Shown in pieces: positions 49,271 to 59,520 of a stretch of DNA of 64,000 nt (the stretch's first letter is position 1; each line of letters begins with the position of its first letter). This DNA comes from Rhodoplanes serenus. Lineage in GTDB: Bacteria; Pseudomonadota; Alphaproteobacteria; Rhizobiales; Xanthobacteraceae. The translations under genes and the position numbers were made by a program. Below the pieces are notes generated by a model, which saw only the letters and a list, made by a program, of their open reading frames with translations, was not told the origin of the DNA and searched no databases. The stretch covers positions 17,397-81,396 of the forward strand of contig CAMDDZ010000016.1 of the NCBI GenBank assembly GCA_945893145.1, read 5' to 3'.

Positions 49271-50086
49271 TCACTCCGGCAATAGCTCTGGCCGATACTC
49301 AAAGTGCAGCGTGTCGTAGTGATACCAGCGGCCGCCCCAGATGAAGCGGTGCTTTTCAAAGATGCGGACAATCTCAACCGGAATCTTGTTTTCCCACTTC
49401 GGCTCGCTGCCCGGGCGCATCGACCAGCGCCAATAATTGCCGTACTGCGCGTTTACGTCGATCGCGCCCGCATAGGCGTGCATCGACCGCGCAGAGGAGC
49501 CGTCGATGCGGCGGCAATTGTAGGTGCCGGAGTTCGGTTTCAGATACCCCATGAGATTGCTGGGCAACTCATCGAGCTCCCGCGACACGGCTTCCAGCGC
49601 CTTATCGACGCCATTGGCAGTGGTGATCCTCACCTGGCCGCCTTGATGTTTGGGAAGCCAGGCGACGGAGCGAAGGTTTTTGCTGAATTGGGCTTTGAAA
49701 CAGTCGCCATACATGGCGATGAAAAGCGGCTCGAACCGCACCCGGCCAGGATCGAAATTCTTCGCGGGCGCCTGGGGCGTGGCGCCAGCCGGATAGTCCG
49801 CAAAGAACATGTCGTCGATGTCGGGCTTTTCCAGCAGCTCATCGAATGTCTTGGTTGTCGACTTGTCGGTGATCGCAAACTTCTGCCCGTTCTTCATGAT
49901 TAGGGCGTTCGCGTCGTATCCGCTGATCCAATCGGGATAGGCCCGCACCAGTCTGTCGAGGTGGGTTTTGAGGTTGGCCGGAGGCGCACCGTAGGTCTGT
50001 GCCCGCGCGCCGATCATCGACAACGCCAGCAAAGTCAGCGCGATCGTCAGGCGATTGCGAAACATAGCGGCTCGGCGTGCGGCCAT
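49271..50086 (-). CDS. Secreted M15-family (VanY/CwlK-like) peptidase
   Basis: A 271-residue exported protein with a signal peptide (RNRLTIALTLLALSMIGARAQ). The zinc motif of M15 D,D- or L,D-carboxypeptidases is visible: SMHAYAGAIDVNAQYGNYW (HxxxxxxD) and the second His in YDTLHFEYRPELL. It probably trims peptidoglycan peptides in the periplasm. ATG 50086 follows AGGAATGG; another ATG seven codons later is possible. It lies 10 bases downstream of tpiA on the same strand. Confidence 0.8.
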   Translation of the reverse strand: MAARRAAMFRNRLTIALTLLALSMIGARAQTYGAPPANLKTHLDRLVRAYPDWISGYDANALIMKNGQKFAITDKSTTKTFDELLEKPDIDDMFFADYPAGATPQAPAKNFDPGRVRFEPLFIAMYGDCFKAQFSKNLRSVAWLPKHQGGQVRITTANGVDKALEAVSRELDELPSNLMGYLKPNSGTYNCRRIDGSSARSMHAYAGAIDVNAQYGNYWRWSMRPGSEPKWENKIPVEIVRIFEKHRFIWGGRWYHYDTLHFEYRPELLPE

Positions 50087-50096
50087 GAGACCATTC

Positions 50097-50855
50097 CTAG
50101 CGATAGCAGGCCGCAATCGCCAGGAACTCATCCGCTTTCAGGCTGGCGCCCCCGACCAGCGCGCCATCGACGTTTGGCACGCTCATCAATTCCTTGGCGT
50201 TCGACGGCTTTACCGAGCCGCCGTACAGCACGCGCACCGCATCGGCCGTGGCGCCATAACGCGCCGCAAGCCGCCGACGGATAAAGCCATGTGCCTCGGC
50301 TACGTCAGCCGTGGTCGGCGTAAGGCCGGTTCCGATGGCCCAGACCGGCTCATAGGCGACCACCAGGTTCTGTGCGGTCGCGCCATCCGGCAGCGAGCCG
50401 CCGAGTTGGCGGCCCAGCACGTCGAGCGTGCGGCCTGCCTCGCGTTCGGCGCGGGTCTCGCCGATGCAGACGATTGCCGTTAGGCCTGCCCGCCACGCGG
50501 CGACCGCCTTGGCGTGAACCGTGGCGTCGGTTTCCTGGTGCAGCGTCCGGCGCTCGGAGTGGCCGACGATGACGGCCGTGGCTCCGGCGTCGGCCAGCAT
50601 CTCGGCCGCGATATCGCCGGTAAAGGCGCCGGAAGCCTCGGCGTGGCAGTCCTGCGCACCGATGGCGACCGCCGAGCCCTGTGCTAACGCGACAAACGCC
50701 GCCAGCAGCGTCACCGGCGGACAAATCATCAGATCGGTTTGGCCCCGAAGCCCGACGCCACCCGCAATGGTCTTTTCAAGCTCAATAGCCGAGCGTTTGA
50801 GACCGTTCATTTTCCAATTGCCCGCGACCAGCGGGCGGCGCGGCGAGGCGGCCAT
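50097..50855 (-). CDS. tpiA: Triosephosphate isomerase
   Basis: Interconverts DHAP and GAP. The TIM barrel starts [16 protein letters not shown], with the electrophilic His in [14 protein letters not shown], catalytic Glu in [17 protein letters not shown], and phosphate-binding [41 protein letters not shown] 50855 gives 252 residues, the usual size. It is divergent from ppiD with about 157 bases between. Confidence 0.97.
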   Translation of the reverse strand: MAASPRRPLVAGNWKMNGLKRSAIELEKTIAGGVGLRGQTDLMICPPVTLLAAFVALAQGSAVAIGAQDCHAEASGAFTGDIAAEMLADAGATAVIVGHSERRTLHQETDATVHAKAVAAWRAGLTAIVCIGETRAEREAGRTLDVLGRQLGGSLPDGATAQNLVVAYEPVWAIGTGLTPTTADVAEAHGFIRRRLAARYGATADAVRVLYGGSVKPSNAKELMSVPNVDGALVGGASLKADEFLAIAACYR

Positions 50856-51012
50856 CGGCGGAACCGTTTTGTGTCGCAAAAGCGGTTACCAGAGCGCACG
50901 ATGTGACGCCAGAGGCCGCCTTTCGCCGTTGTTGCGGCGTTAGGGGCTGGGCCTTATATTTCCGCCGGGCGGCTCCTGAAACGCCGCTAATCCCAACAAG
51001 ACAGATTGGTCC

Positions 51013-52929
51013 ATGCTTCGAGGTATTCATAAAGCCTCTTCAACCTGGCTCGGCCGAGCGGTCATGGGGGTGATTCTCGGTATGATCGCGATCGCCTTCG
51101 GCATTTGGGGCATCGGCGACATTTTCCGCGGCTTTGGCCAAACGACGGTCGCCAAGGTCGGCGGCACCGAAATCCGCGTCGAGACCTTCCGCCAGTTCTA
51201 TCAGGACAAGGTGCAAGACCTCGGCCGCCGTATCGGCCGGCCGATCCTGCCCGACCAAGCCCGCGCGCTCGGTCTCGACCGGCAGATTTTGGGCCAATTG
51301 GTTGCCGATGCCCTGCTTGATGAGCGCGTCCGCGCGCTCCGGCTCGGCGTGACCGAGGCCGAAGTCGCGCGCCGCATCACCGACGATCCAAACTTCAAGG
51401 GCCTGACCGGCCAGTTCGACAGGCAGCGCTTCGACCTGACGATCCGCCAGCGCGGCTATACCGAACAGCGCTATATAGCCGAGCAGCGCCGCACCGCGTT
51501 GCGGGCGCAGATCATCGGCACTGTCAGCGCCGAGATCCCGGCGCCCAAAGCCGCGGCCGAAGCATTCAATCGCTATCAGAACGAACAGCGCAGCTTCGAA
51601 TACGTGGTCCTGACCGCGGCCCAGGCCGGCGATGTTCCGGCGCCCGCCGCAGACGTGCTCACCAAGTATTTCGAAGGCCGCAAGGTGCTGTTCCGCGCGC
51701 CCGAATACCGGCAAGTGTCGCTGCTGGCGGTGACCCCTGCGGACATCGCCGCGAGCGTTGAAATTTCGGAGGCGGATGTGCGGCGCGTCTATGACGAGCG
51801 CAAGGCGACCTACGAGACGCCCGAGCGCCGGCAGATTCAGCAAATCTCGTTTCCGACCTTGGATGAGGCGCGAGCGGCTGCCGACAAGCTCACCAAGGGC
51901 ACCACGTTCGTGGCGCTTGCGGCCGAGCGCGGCCTCAAGGACACCGACATCGATCTCGGCCTCGTTGCCCAGACCGCTATCGTGGATCGCGCTGTAGGAG
52001 CGGCCGCCTTTGCGCTTAAGCCTGGCCAGGTCAGCGCGCCGATCGAAGGCCGTTTCGGCGTCATGCTGGTCACGGTCGTCAAGGTCGAGCTGGGACAGAC
52101 GCGGACGTTCGAGCAGGTTGCCTCCGAGATCAAAAACGAGCTTGCGGCCTCGCGCGCCAAGCTCGAAATGGACACCCAACACGACAAGATCGAGGACGAA
52201 CGCCTGGGCGGCGCGACGCTCGCCGACATCGCCAAGAAGTTTAATCTGAAGCTCGTCGAAATTCCGGCCATCGACCGCGCCGGCAACGCCGCTGACGGCA
52301 AGCCGATCGCCGGTCTGCCGCAAAGCCCGACGCTGCTAGACGTCATGTTCAAGGCCGACAAACAGGGCGACGACCGGCCGGCGCCGATCACCGGCGGCGG
52401 CTTTGTCTGGTTCGTCGTCTCGGACATCAAGCCGGGGCGTGACCGCGATCTCGCCGAGATCAAGGATCAGGTCGAAGTACGCTGGCGCGAGGACGAGATC
52501 GCGTCGCGGCTCAAGGTGAAGTCCGCCGATCTGCTCGACAAGCTCAAGGCCGGCAAGACGCTGACCGAGCTGGCCGCGGCCGACAAGCTCAAGGTTGAGA
52601 CGGCGGCCTCCGTGAAGCGTGGTGCGCCGCCGGCGGTCATTCCGGCGCGCGCCATCCAGGTCGTGTTTCAGACCCCCAAGGGCGCCCCCGGCACGGTCGA
52701 TGGCGCGAATGCGGTCGACCGCATCGTGTTTCGCGTGACCGACGTCACGGTGCCGCCGTTCGATCCAAACTCGGATGAAACCAAGCGGATCGACGAGGTG
52801 CTGCGCCGCGCGCTCGCCGAAGACATCTACCTGCAATACGTCGGCAAGCTCGAAACCGAGATCGGCGTGACCATCAATCAAAACGCGCTCAATCAGGCGA
52901 CCGGCAACAGCCCAGCGCCGCAACAATAG
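51013..52929 (+). CDS. ppiD: Periplasmic peptidyl-prolyl isomerase PpiD
   Basis: Inner-membrane-anchored foldase that helps proteins leaving the Sec channel. MLRGIHKASSTWLGRAVMGVILGMIAIAFGIWGIGDIFRG holds the single membrane helix. A SurA-like N-domain follows (ETFRQFYQDKVQDLGRRIGRPILPDQARALGLDRQILGQLVADALLDERVRALRLGV), then a parvulin domain around residues 270-360 (RQIQQISFPTLDEARAAADKLTKGTTFVALA...). 638 residues. Only four bases separate it from trpE, so trp genes may share its promoter. Confidence 0.92.
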   Translation: MLRGIHKASSTWLGRAVMGVILGMIAIAFGIWGIGDIFRGFGQTTVAKVGGTEIRVETFRQFYQDKVQDLGRRIGRPILPDQARALGLDRQILGQLVADALLDERVRALRLGVTEAEVARRITDDPNFKGLTGQFDRQRFDLTIRQRGYTEQRYIAEQRRTALRAQIIGTVSAEIPAPKAAAEAFNRYQNEQRSFEYVVLTAAQAGDVPAPAADVLTKYFEGRKVLFRAPEYRQVSLLAVTPADIAASVEISEADVRRVYDERKATYETPERRQIQQISFPTLDEARAAADKLTKGTTFVALAAERGLKDTDIDLGLVAQTAIVDRAVGAAAFALKPGQVSAPIEGRFGVMLVTVVKVELGQTRTFEQVASEIKNELAASRAKLEMDTQHDKIEDERLGGATLADIAKKFNLKLVEIPAIDRAGNAADGKPIAGLPQSPTLLDVMFKADKQGDDRPAPITGGGFVWFVVSDIKPGRDRDLAEIKDQVEVRWREDEIASRLKVKSADLLDKLKAGKTLTELAAADKLKVETAASVKRGAPPAVIPARAIQVVFQTPKGAPGTVDGANAVDRIVFRVTDVTVPPFDPNSDETKRIDEVLRRALAEDIYLQYVGKLETEIGVTINQNALNQATGNSPAPQQ

Positions 52930-52933
52930 CGTC

Positions 52934-54451
52934 ATGCAGATCGAGCCGCCGGAGAGCGCCTTCGCCGAGCGTTATGCGGGCGGCGAGACGCAGGTGGTGT
53001 GGACCACGCTGGTTGCGGATCTCGAAACCCCGGTCTCGGCTTTCCTCAAGATCGCGGGAGGCAAGCCGATGAGCTTCCTCCTGGAGTCAGTTGAAGGCGG
53101 CGCGGTGCGCGGCCGCTATTCGGTGATCGGCCTCGATCCCGATGTGGTCTGGCGAGCGGTCGGGCCTCGCGCCGAGATCAATCGCGCGGCACGGAGCTAT
53201 CCCGCCGCGTTCGCGCCTTGCCCGGAGCCGCCGCTCACGGCGCTACGCGCGCTGATCGCCGAAAGCCGAATTGCTTTGCCAGACGCGCTCCCCCCGATGG
53301 CGGCGGGCGTGTTCGGCTATCTCGGCTACGACACCGTGCGCCTGATGGAGGAATTGCCGGCGCCCAATCCCGATCCGATCGGAATTGCGGATGCGGTGCT
53401 GGTCCGTCCGACGCTCGTCGTGGTGTTCGATGCGGTAAAAGACTCCATCACGGTGGTGACGCCGGTGCGGCCGGAGCCGGGCGTGACCGCCAAGGCGGCG
53501 TTGTCGCGCGCCAAGGAGCGCCTTGCGGCCGTGGTGGATGCGCTCGACCGGCCGCTCGATAAATCGGCTGCGGGTGCGGACGCCGGACCGCTCGATGTCG
53601 CGGCGAAATCCAACACAACCGCTGCCGAATACCGCGCGATGGTGCTGAGGGCCAAGGATTACATCCTGGCCGGCGATGTTTTTCAGGTGGTGCTGTCGCA
53701 ACGCTTCGAGGCGCCATTTCGGCTGCCGCCGTTCGCGCTTTATCGCGCGCTGCGGCGGGTCAATCCGGCGCCCTTCCTGTATTTCCTCGATTTCGGCGGC
53801 TATGCGATTGCGGGATCGAGCCCGGAGGTGCTGGTGCGGCTGCGCGGCGGCACCGTGACGATCCGGCCGCTGGCTGGGACGCGGCCGCGCGGACCGTCGC
53901 CGCATGAGGACAAGGCGCTGGAGAACGAATTGCTGGCCGATCCGAAGGAGCGTGCCGAGCACCTCATGCTGCTCGATCTTGGACGCAACGACGTCGGCCG
54001 CGTTGCCAAGATCGGCACCGTCAACGTCACCGATCAGTTCTTCATCGAGCGTTATAGCCACGTCATGCATATCGTCTCCAACGTCGAAGGCACGCTCGCC
54101 GAGGGCTGCGATGCACTCGATGCGCTGGCGGCGGGTTTTCCGGCCGGTACGGTTTCGGGCGCACCCAAAGTGCGGGCCATGGAAATCATCGACGAGCTGG
54201 AGAAGGAAAAGCGCGGCCTCTACGCCGGTTGTGTCGGTTATTTCTCGGCCGCCGGCGAAATGGATAGCTGCATCGTGCTGCGCACCGCATTGATCAAGGA
54301 CGGAACCATGTACGTCCAGGCCGGCGCCGGAATCGTGGCCGACTCCGACCCCGAAAAAGAGCAGGCCGAGTGCGTCAACAAGGCCAAGGCGTTGTTCCGG
54401 GCGGCCGAGGAAGCGCGGCGTTTTGCGTCTGCGGTGGGCCGCGGCCAATAG
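52934..54451 (+). CDS. trpE: Anthranilate synthase component I
   Basis: Converts chorismate to anthranilate. The 505-residue protein has the N-domain (TPVSAFLKIAGGKPMSFLLESVEGG) and chorismate-binding core: AKDYILAGDVFQVVLSQRFEAPF, YFLDFGGYAIAGSSPEVLVRLRGGTVTIRPLAGTRPRG, ELLADPKERAEHLMLLDLGRNDVGRV, GTVSGAPKVRAMEIIDELE and VQAGAGIVADSDPEKE. No leader-peptide attenuator was found in front; it follows ppiD by four bases. Confidence 0.97.
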   Translation: MQIEPPESAFAERYAGGETQVVWTTLVADLETPVSAFLKIAGGKPMSFLLESVEGGAVRGRYSVIGLDPDVVWRAVGPRAEINRAARSYPAAFAPCPEPPLTALRALIAESRIALPDALPPMAAGVFGYLGYDTVRLMEELPAPNPDPIGIADAVLVRPTLVVVFDAVKDSITVVTPVRPEPGVTAKAALSRAKERLAAVVDALDRPLDKSAAGADAGPLDVAAKSNTTAAEYRAMVLRAKDYILAGDVFQVVLSQRFEAPFRLPPFALYRALRRVNPAPFLYFLDFGGYAIAGSSPEVLVRLRGGTVTIRPLAGTRPRGPSPHEDKALENELLADPKERAEHLMLLDLGRNDVGRVAKIGTVNVTDQFFIERYSHVMHIVSNVEGTLAEGCDALDALAAGFPAGTVSGAPKVRAMEIIDELEKEKRGLYAGCVGYFSAAGEMDSCIVLRTALIKDGTMYVQAGAGIVADSDPEKEQAECVNKAKALFRAAEEARRFASAVGRGQ

Positions 54452-54514
54452 GCCCGGTTGAGGTCCCTTTCCCCCCTGCCCGGCCCGTTCCAACGTGCTA
54501 AGGAAACGGCCGTT

Positions 54515-55117
54515 ATGGTGGTCCTGATCGACAATTACGACAGCTTCACCTTCAACCTCGTCCACTATCTGGGTGGTCTCGGGGCGGACGTGACTGTGCA
54601 TCGCAACGACAAGGTGACGGTCAAGGACGTGCTGGCGGCCGGTCCCGACGCGATCGTGCTGTCGCCCGGTCCCTGCACGCCGAACGATGCCGGCATCTGC
54701 CTTGATCTGATCGAGCAGGCCGCGCCGTCGACGCCGATTCTGGGCGTCTGCCTCGGCCATCAGGCCATCGGCCAGGCCTTTGGCGGCGCGGTGGTGCGCG
54801 CGCCCTCGCCGGTTCACGGCAAGCTCAGCGAGGTCCGCCACAGCGGCCAGGGCGTATTCCGCGGCATCAACGGTCCGTTCAAGGCGACGCGCTATCACTC
54901 GCTCGTGGTGGCGCGCGATACGATGCCCGAGGCATTGACTGTGACGGCTGAAACCGACGACGGACTGGTGATGGGACTTTCACACAAGACGCAAGCTGTG
55001 CATGGCGTGCAGTTCCACCCGGAAAGCATTGCGTCCGAGCACGGCCACCTGATCCTAAAAAACTTTCTCGATCTGGCGGCGCAGTGGCACGCGCAGCGCC
55101 GGCAACGCGCGCATTGA
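54515..55117 (+). CDS. trpG: Anthranilate synthase component II (glutamine amidotransferase)
   Basis: Supplies ammonia to TrpE. The class I amidotransferase nucleophile Cys lies in [17 protein letters not shown], and the His-Glu pair in [53 protein letters not shown] is the family start. ATG 54515 follows AAGGAA; an upstream in-frame ATG at 54458 is not homologous. 200 residues. Confidence 0.97.
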   Translation: MVVLIDNYDSFTFNLVHYLGGLGADVTVHRNDKVTVKDVLAAGPDAIVLSPGPCTPNDAGICLDLIEQAAPSTPILGVCLGHQAIGQAFGGAVVRAPSPVHGKLSEVRHSGQGVFRGINGPFKATRYHSLVVARDTMPEALTVTAETDDGLVMGLSHKTQAVHGVQFHPESIASEHGHLILKNFLDLAAQWHAQRRQRAH

Positions 55118-55127
55118 GGGGACGTTT

Positions 55128-56159
55128 GTGAGCGACGAATTCAAGACTCTCATCGCCAAGGTGGCCTCGGGCGCGACGCTGTCGCGCGAGGAAGCCTCGC
55201 ACGCCTTTGACCGCATGATGTCGGGCGAAGCCACGCCCTCGCAAATGGGCGGCTTGTTGATGGCCTTGCGGGTGCGCGGTGAGACGGTGGACGAAATCAC
55301 CGGCGCGGTTACCGCAATGCGCGCCAAGATGCTGCGGGTCAACGCGCCAGCCAACGCGATCGATGTGGTCGGAACCGGCGGCGATGCCTCGGGCTCATTC
55401 AATATTTCGACCTGCGCGTCCTTCATCGTCGCAGGCGCGGGCGTTCCGGTCGCCAAGCACGGCAATCGCGCGCTGTCGTCGCGCTCGGGCGCGGCCGACG
55501 TGCTGGGCGCGCTGGGCGTGAAGGTCGAGTTGGCGCCCGAGCAGGTCGGCGATTGCATTCGCGACGCCGGCATCGGGTTCATGTTCGCGCCGGCGCATCA
55601 CCCGGCGACCAAGAATGTCGCTCCGACACGAGTCGAGCTCGGCACCCGCACCATTTTCAATCTGCTCGGTCCGCTGTCCAATCCGGCCGGCGTCAAACGC
55701 CAGATGATCGGCGTGTTCTCGCGGCAATGGATCGAGCCGATGGCGCATGTGCTCAAGAACCTCGGCTCCGAAGCCGTCTGGGTCGCGCATGGCTCCGATG
55801 GGCTCGACGAAATCACCACCGCGGGGCCGACCTATGTGGCGTCGCTCCAGGACGGCAAGGTGCGCACCTTCGAGATCACGCCCGAAGAGGCGGGCCTGCC
55901 GCGCGCCAAGCCCGAGGCGCTGCGAGGTGGCGATGCGCAAACCAATGCGGATGCGATCTTGTCCGTGCTCCGAGGCAAGAAAAGCGCGTTCCGCGACGTG
56001 GCATTGCTCAACGCATCGGCCGCGCTGATTGTCGCCGGCCTTGCCAAGGACTTGAAGGAAGGAATGGTGATCGCGACCAAATCGATTGAATCGGGCGAAG
56101 CCGAAGGCCGCCTCGGTCGCTTGGTCGCGGTATCCAACGCGGTATCGAACGCGCAATGA
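55128..56159 (+). CDS. trpD: Anthranilate phosphoribosyltransferase
   Basis: Transfers the phosphoribosyl group to anthranilate. The 343-residue product shows [39 protein letters not shown], the PRPP loop [52 protein letters not shown], and [40 protein letters not shown] start at 55128. Its stop overlaps trpC by four bases. Confidence 0.97.
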   Translation: MSDEFKTLIAKVASGATLSREEASHAFDRMMSGEATPSQMGGLLMALRVRGETVDEITGAVTAMRAKMLRVNAPANAIDVVGTGGDASGSFNISTCASFIVAGAGVPVAKHGNRALSSRSGAADVLGALGVKVELAPEQVGDCIRDAGIGFMFAPAHHPATKNVAPTRVELGTRTIFNLLGPLSNPAGVKRQMIGVFSRQWIEPMAHVLKNLGSEAVWVAHGSDGLDEITTAGPTYVASLQDGKVRTFEITPEEAGLPRAKPEALRGGDAQTNADAILSVLRGKKSAFRDVALLNASAALIVAGLAKDLKEGMVIATKSIESGEAEGRLGRLVAVSNAVSNAQ

Positions 56160-56971
56160 GCGATATCCTCAAAAAAATTGAGGCCTATAAGCGCGAAGAG
56201 ATAGCGGCGGCAAAACGCGCCCTGCCCTTCGCCGAGGTCGAGCGCGCCGCCAAAGCCGCACCGCGACCACGCAATTTTCTGGGCGCGATTGAGGTCTATC
56301 AGGCGCAAGGCAAATACGCGCTGATCGCCGAGATCAAGAAAGCGAGCCCATCGAAGGGGTTGATCCGCGCCGATTTCGATCCGCCAGCGCTGGCGCAGGC
56401 CTATCAGGCCGGCGGCGCGGCGTGCCTTTCGGTGCTGACCGACGGCCCGTCGTTTCAGGGCACGCCTGCGTATCTGACAGCGGCGCACAACGCCACGCGG
56501 CTGCCGGTGTTGCGCAAGGATTTCATGTTCGAGGTCTATCAGGTGGCCGAGGCGCGCGCGTGGGGCGCGGACTGCATTTTGATCATCATGGCATCGGTCG
56601 ACGATTATCTCGCCAAAGATCTGGAAGACTCAGCCCGCGCCCACGGCATGGACGCGCTGCTCGAGGTTCACGACGAATGGGAGCTCGAGCGTGCGCTCAA
56701 GCTGCAGTCGCGGCTGATCGGCATCAACAACCGCAACCTGAAAACGTTCGAGACCACGCTGACGACCAGCCAGCGCCTGGCGCCGAAGGTTCCGAAGAAC
56801 CGCATCGTGGTCGGCGAAAGCGGCATCTCCACCGCGGGCGACCTCGACCAACTCGCCCGCTTCGGCATGTCGACGTTTTTGGTCGGCGAGAGCCTGATGC
56901 GGCAGGCCGATGTGGCGGCGGCCACGCGCGCGCTGCTGGCCCACAACGCGACGCTACGCGCCGCGGAGTGA
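56156..56971 (+). CDS. trpC: Indole-3-glycerol phosphate synthase
   Basis: TIM-barrel enzyme of tryptophan synthesis. [29 protein letters not shown] opens it; active-site parts are [81 protein letters not shown] and [16 protein letters not shown]. 271 residues. It overlaps trpD by four bases. trpB, trpA and trpF are not here, as usual for rhizobia where trpFBA is separate. Confidence 0.97.
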   Translation: MSDILKKIEAYKREEIAAAKRALPFAEVERAAKAAPRPRNFLGAIEVYQAQGKYALIAEIKKASPSKGLIRADFDPPALAQAYQAGGAACLSVLTDGPSFQGTPAYLTAAHNATRLPVLRKDFMFEVYQVAEARAWGADCILIIMASVDDYLAKDLEDSARAHGMDALLEVHDEWELERALKLQSRLIGINNRNLKTFETTLTTSQRLAPKVPKNRIVVGESGISTAGDLDQLARFGMSTFLVGESLMRQADVAAATRALLAHNATLRAAE

Positions 56972-56974
56972 GCC

Positions 56975-57457
56975 GTGGCGAAGACGCTCACTCATCTCGG
57001 CAAGACTGGCGAAGCCCGCATGGTCGATGTCTCGGCCAAGGCCGCGACCGCCCGCACGGCGATTGCCGAAGGCCGCGTCGTGATGGCGAAATCGACGCTC
57101 GATTTGGTGCTCAAAGGCAACGCCAAGAAGGGTGACGTGCTCGGCGCCGCGAGGCTCGCCGGCATCATGGCTGCCAAGCGCACCCATGAATTGATCCCGC
57201 TTTGCCATCCGCTCGCGCTGTCGAAGGTGGCACTCGATCTGGAGCCTAATCGCAAGCTGCCCGGCATTGTGGTGCGGGCGACCGTGAAGGTCACAGGCCC
57301 GACCGGCGTCGAGATGGAAGCGCTGACCGCCGTCTCGGTTGCTTGCCTCACGATCTACGACATGGTGAAAGCGGTTGAGCGCGGCATGCGGATCGAGGGC
57401 ATCCGCCTGATCGAAAAACAGGGCGGCAAATCCGGTCACTACCGGGCCAAGAGGTAA
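56975..57457 (+). CDS. moaC: Cyclic pyranopterin monophosphate synthase MoaC
   Basis: Second step in molybdenum cofactor synthesis. The 160-residue product has [33 protein letters not shown], the active-site segment [23 protein letters not shown], and [45 protein letters not shown]. Start GTG, three bases after trpC, with moeA two bases further: trpC-moaC-moeA is one transcript, as in related genomes. Confidence 0.97.
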   Translation: MAKTLTHLGKTGEARMVDVSAKAATARTAIAEGRVVMAKSTLDLVLKGNAKKGDVLGAARLAGIMAAKRTHELIPLCHPLALSKVALDLEPNRKLPGIVVRATVKVTGPTGVEMEALTAVSVACLTIYDMVKAVERGMRIEGIRLIEKQGGKSGHYRAKR

Positions 57458-57459
57458 GC

Positions 57460-58680
57460 ATGGCGACGCTGTTGCTCGTTGCCGATGCGCTCGCCCGTGT
57501 GCTCGACGGTGCGCAACCGCTGCCGGCCGAGGACGCGTCTCTCTCCGAGGCCGAGGGCCGCGTGCTGACCACGGACCTCGCGGCATTGCGCACGCAACCG
57601 CCGGCGGACGTCTCTGCGATGGACGGCTATGCGGTCCGCGCGGCGGATGTCGCATCCGTGCCAATGGCATTGAAAGTTATTGGCGAGGTGGCGGCCGGCC
57701 GGCCGTTTCCCGGTCAGGTTGGGCCCGGCGAAGCCGCGCGCATTTTTACCGGCGGTGTGGTTCCGGCTGGCGCCGATACGATCGTCATTCAGGAAAACAC
57801 CAAGCGCGACGGCGAGCGCGTGACCGTCACCACGCCGGAAAAATCCGGCCGGCACATCCGCCGCGCCGGTCTCGATTTCGCGCAAGGCACGGTGTTGCTG
57901 TGCAAGGGCCGCCGCCTCACCGACCGCGATGTGATGCTGGCGGCCGCCATGAATTATCCGGCGGTGCCGGTGCATCGGCGCCCGAAGATCGCGGTGCTCG
58001 GCACCGGCGATGAACTGGTGGCGCCGGGAGCGACACTCGGACCGGGCCAGATTGTCTATTCCAACGGCTTTGCCTTGATGGCCTTGGCGCGCCGGGAGGG
58101 CGCCGAGGTGCTTGACCTTGGCGTGGTGCCAGATCGGGTTGGGGAGACGGTCGCGGCGATCCGCAGTGCACGGCAAGCCAAGACCGATATCCTGCTGACC
58201 ACGGGAGGCGCCTCGGTCGGCGACCACGATCTGGTGCAAAAGGCGCTTGCCGCAGAAGGGCTCGCGCTGTCGTTCTGGAAGGTGGCGCTGCGTCCCGGCC
58301 GCCCCATGATGCACGGCCGGCTCGGCGCCATGCACGTTCTCGGTGTGCCCGGGAACCCGGTGTCAGCCTACGTGTGCTCGGTGCTGTTTCTGGTTCCGTT
58401 GCTGCGGCGGCTGGCCGGCCGGGCCGATGTGGTACCGAGAACCGAATCGGCCGTGCTCGGCCAGGCTCTGCCCGCTAACGACGAGCGGGCCGACTACATG
58501 CGGGCCACGCTCGCCGAGGGCCCCAACGGTGAGGCGGTCGCCACGCCAATTCGGGTGCAGGATTCTTCCATGATGGCGGCGCTGGCAAAGGCCGATTGTC
58601 TCGTCATTCGCGAGCCCCACGCGCCCACAGTCGGTGCAGGAGAGCGTTGCGTGATCCTTAGGCTTAAGCCCGCGCTTTAG
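57460..58680 (+). CDS. moeA: Molybdopterin molybdenumtransferase MoeA
   Basis: Inserts molybdenum into adenylylated molybdopterin. The 406-residue protein has TQPPADVSAMDGYAVRAADV, EAARIFTGGVVPAGADTIVIQENT, the MoCF domain (PKIAVLGTGDELVAPGATLGPGQIVYSNGFAL and LLTTGGASVGDHDLVQKAL) and a C-terminal barrel beginning ALRPGRPMMHGRLGAMHVLGVPGNPVSAYVCSVLFL. It ends the ppiD-trp-moa run; lexA follows with its own promoter. Confidence 0.96.
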   Translation: MATLLLVADALARVLDGAQPLPAEDASLSEAEGRVLTTDLAALRTQPPADVSAMDGYAVRAADVASVPMALKVIGEVAAGRPFPGQVGPGEAARIFTGGVVPAGADTIVIQENTKRDGERVTVTTPEKSGRHIRRAGLDFAQGTVLLCKGRRLTDRDVMLAAAMNYPAVPVHRRPKIAVLGTGDELVAPGATLGPGQIVYSNGFALMALARREGAEVLDLGVVPDRVGETVAAIRSARQAKTDILLTTGGASVGDHDLVQKALAAEGLALSFWKVALRPGRPMMHGRLGAMHVLGVPGNPVSAYVCSVLFLVPLLRRLAGRADVVPRTESAVLGQALPANDERADYMRATLAEGPNGEAVATPIRVQDSSMMAALAKADCLVIREPHAPTVGAGERCVILRLKPAL

Positions 58681-58719
58681 CGGTCCCTCGACTTGTTCAC
58701 GCCAAATTAAAGGGTTGCG

Positions 58720-58734
58720 GAACAAGAGTAGAAC
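58720..58734 (+). promoter_or_regulatory. LexA (SOS) box in the lexA promoter
   Basis: GAAC-AAGAGTA-GAAC is an exact match to the alphaproteobacterial direct-repeat LexA site GAAC-N7-GAAC. It lies between a possible -35 (TTGCGG, 58715-58720) and a possible -10 (TATAGT, 58736-58741), so bound LexA would block its own promoter. Confidence 0.85.
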
Positions 58735-58815
58735 ATATAGTGTCCGTTCATGATTTGTTTTCGATGGGTGGTAGGCCCGTAGAGAACGGACCGGAGCCGA
58801 CGGAGAAAATCGCCG

Positions 58816-59511
58816 ATGCTGACCCGCAAGCAGTTCGAGCTACTGCGCTTCATCCACGAGCGTCTGAAGGAGAGCGGCGTACCTCCCTCATTCGACGAGA
58901 TGAAGGATGCGCTCGACCTGCGGTCGAAGTCGGGCATTCACCGGCTGATAACCGCCCTGGAGGAGCGCGGCTTTATTCGCCGCCTGCCGAACCGGGCGCG
59001 CGCCATCGAGGTGATCAAGCTGCCGGAGCCGGTGAGCAGTGGCGTGGGCCGCCGTGGATTCACGCCAAGCGTCATCGAAGGCAATCTCGGCCGGGTGCGC
59101 GCGCCGACATCGGAGGATGACGCCGGCCGACCGGTTGCCATTCCGGTCATGGGCCGCATCGCGGCCGGCACGCCAATCGAGGCGATTCAGACCAAAAGTC
59201 ACGTCATCAACATGCCGCCCGAAATGCTCGGCACCGGCGAGCACTTCGCATTGGAGGTGCGCGGCGATTCCATGATCGAAGCCGGCATCCTCGAAGGCGA
59301 CACGGTGCTGATCAAAAAGACCGAGGCCGCCGATACCGGCGATATCGTGGTGGCGCTGATCGACGACGAAGAGGCAACGTTGAAACGCTTCCGCCGCCGC
59401 GGCGCCTCGATCGCGCTTGAGCCGGCCAACACGGCCTATGAGGTCCGCATCCTGCCGCCGACACGCGTGCGCATTCAGGGCAAGATGATCGGGCTATTCC
59501 GGCGCTATTGA
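58816..59511 (+). CDS. lexA: SOS repressor LexA
   Basis: Represses DNA-damage genes and self-cleaves when RecA is active. The N-terminal winged helix is [57 protein letters not shown]. The cleavage bond is A117-G118 in [12 protein letters not shown]; the catalytic Ser152 is in [14 protein letters not shown] and Lys190 in EEATLKRF. 231 residues, typical of rhizobia. Its promoter carries a LexA box, so it is autoregulated. Confidence 0.98.
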   Translation: MLTRKQFELLRFIHERLKESGVPPSFDEMKDALDLRSKSGIHRLITALEERGFIRRLPNRARAIEVIKLPEPVSSGVGRRGFTPSVIEGNLGRVRAPTSEDDAGRPVAIPVMGRIAAGTPIEAIQTKSHVINMPPEMLGTGEHFALEVRGDSMIEAGILEGDTVLIKKTEAADTGDIVVALIDDEEATLKRFRRRGASIALEPANTAYEVRILPPTRVRIQGKMIGLFRRY

Positions 59512-59520
59512 TCCAGGGTT

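Noticed and set aside
53243..54898. Minus-strand open frame opposite trpE/trpG
   Set aside because: Spans two certain genes in antisense and has no family-like sequence.
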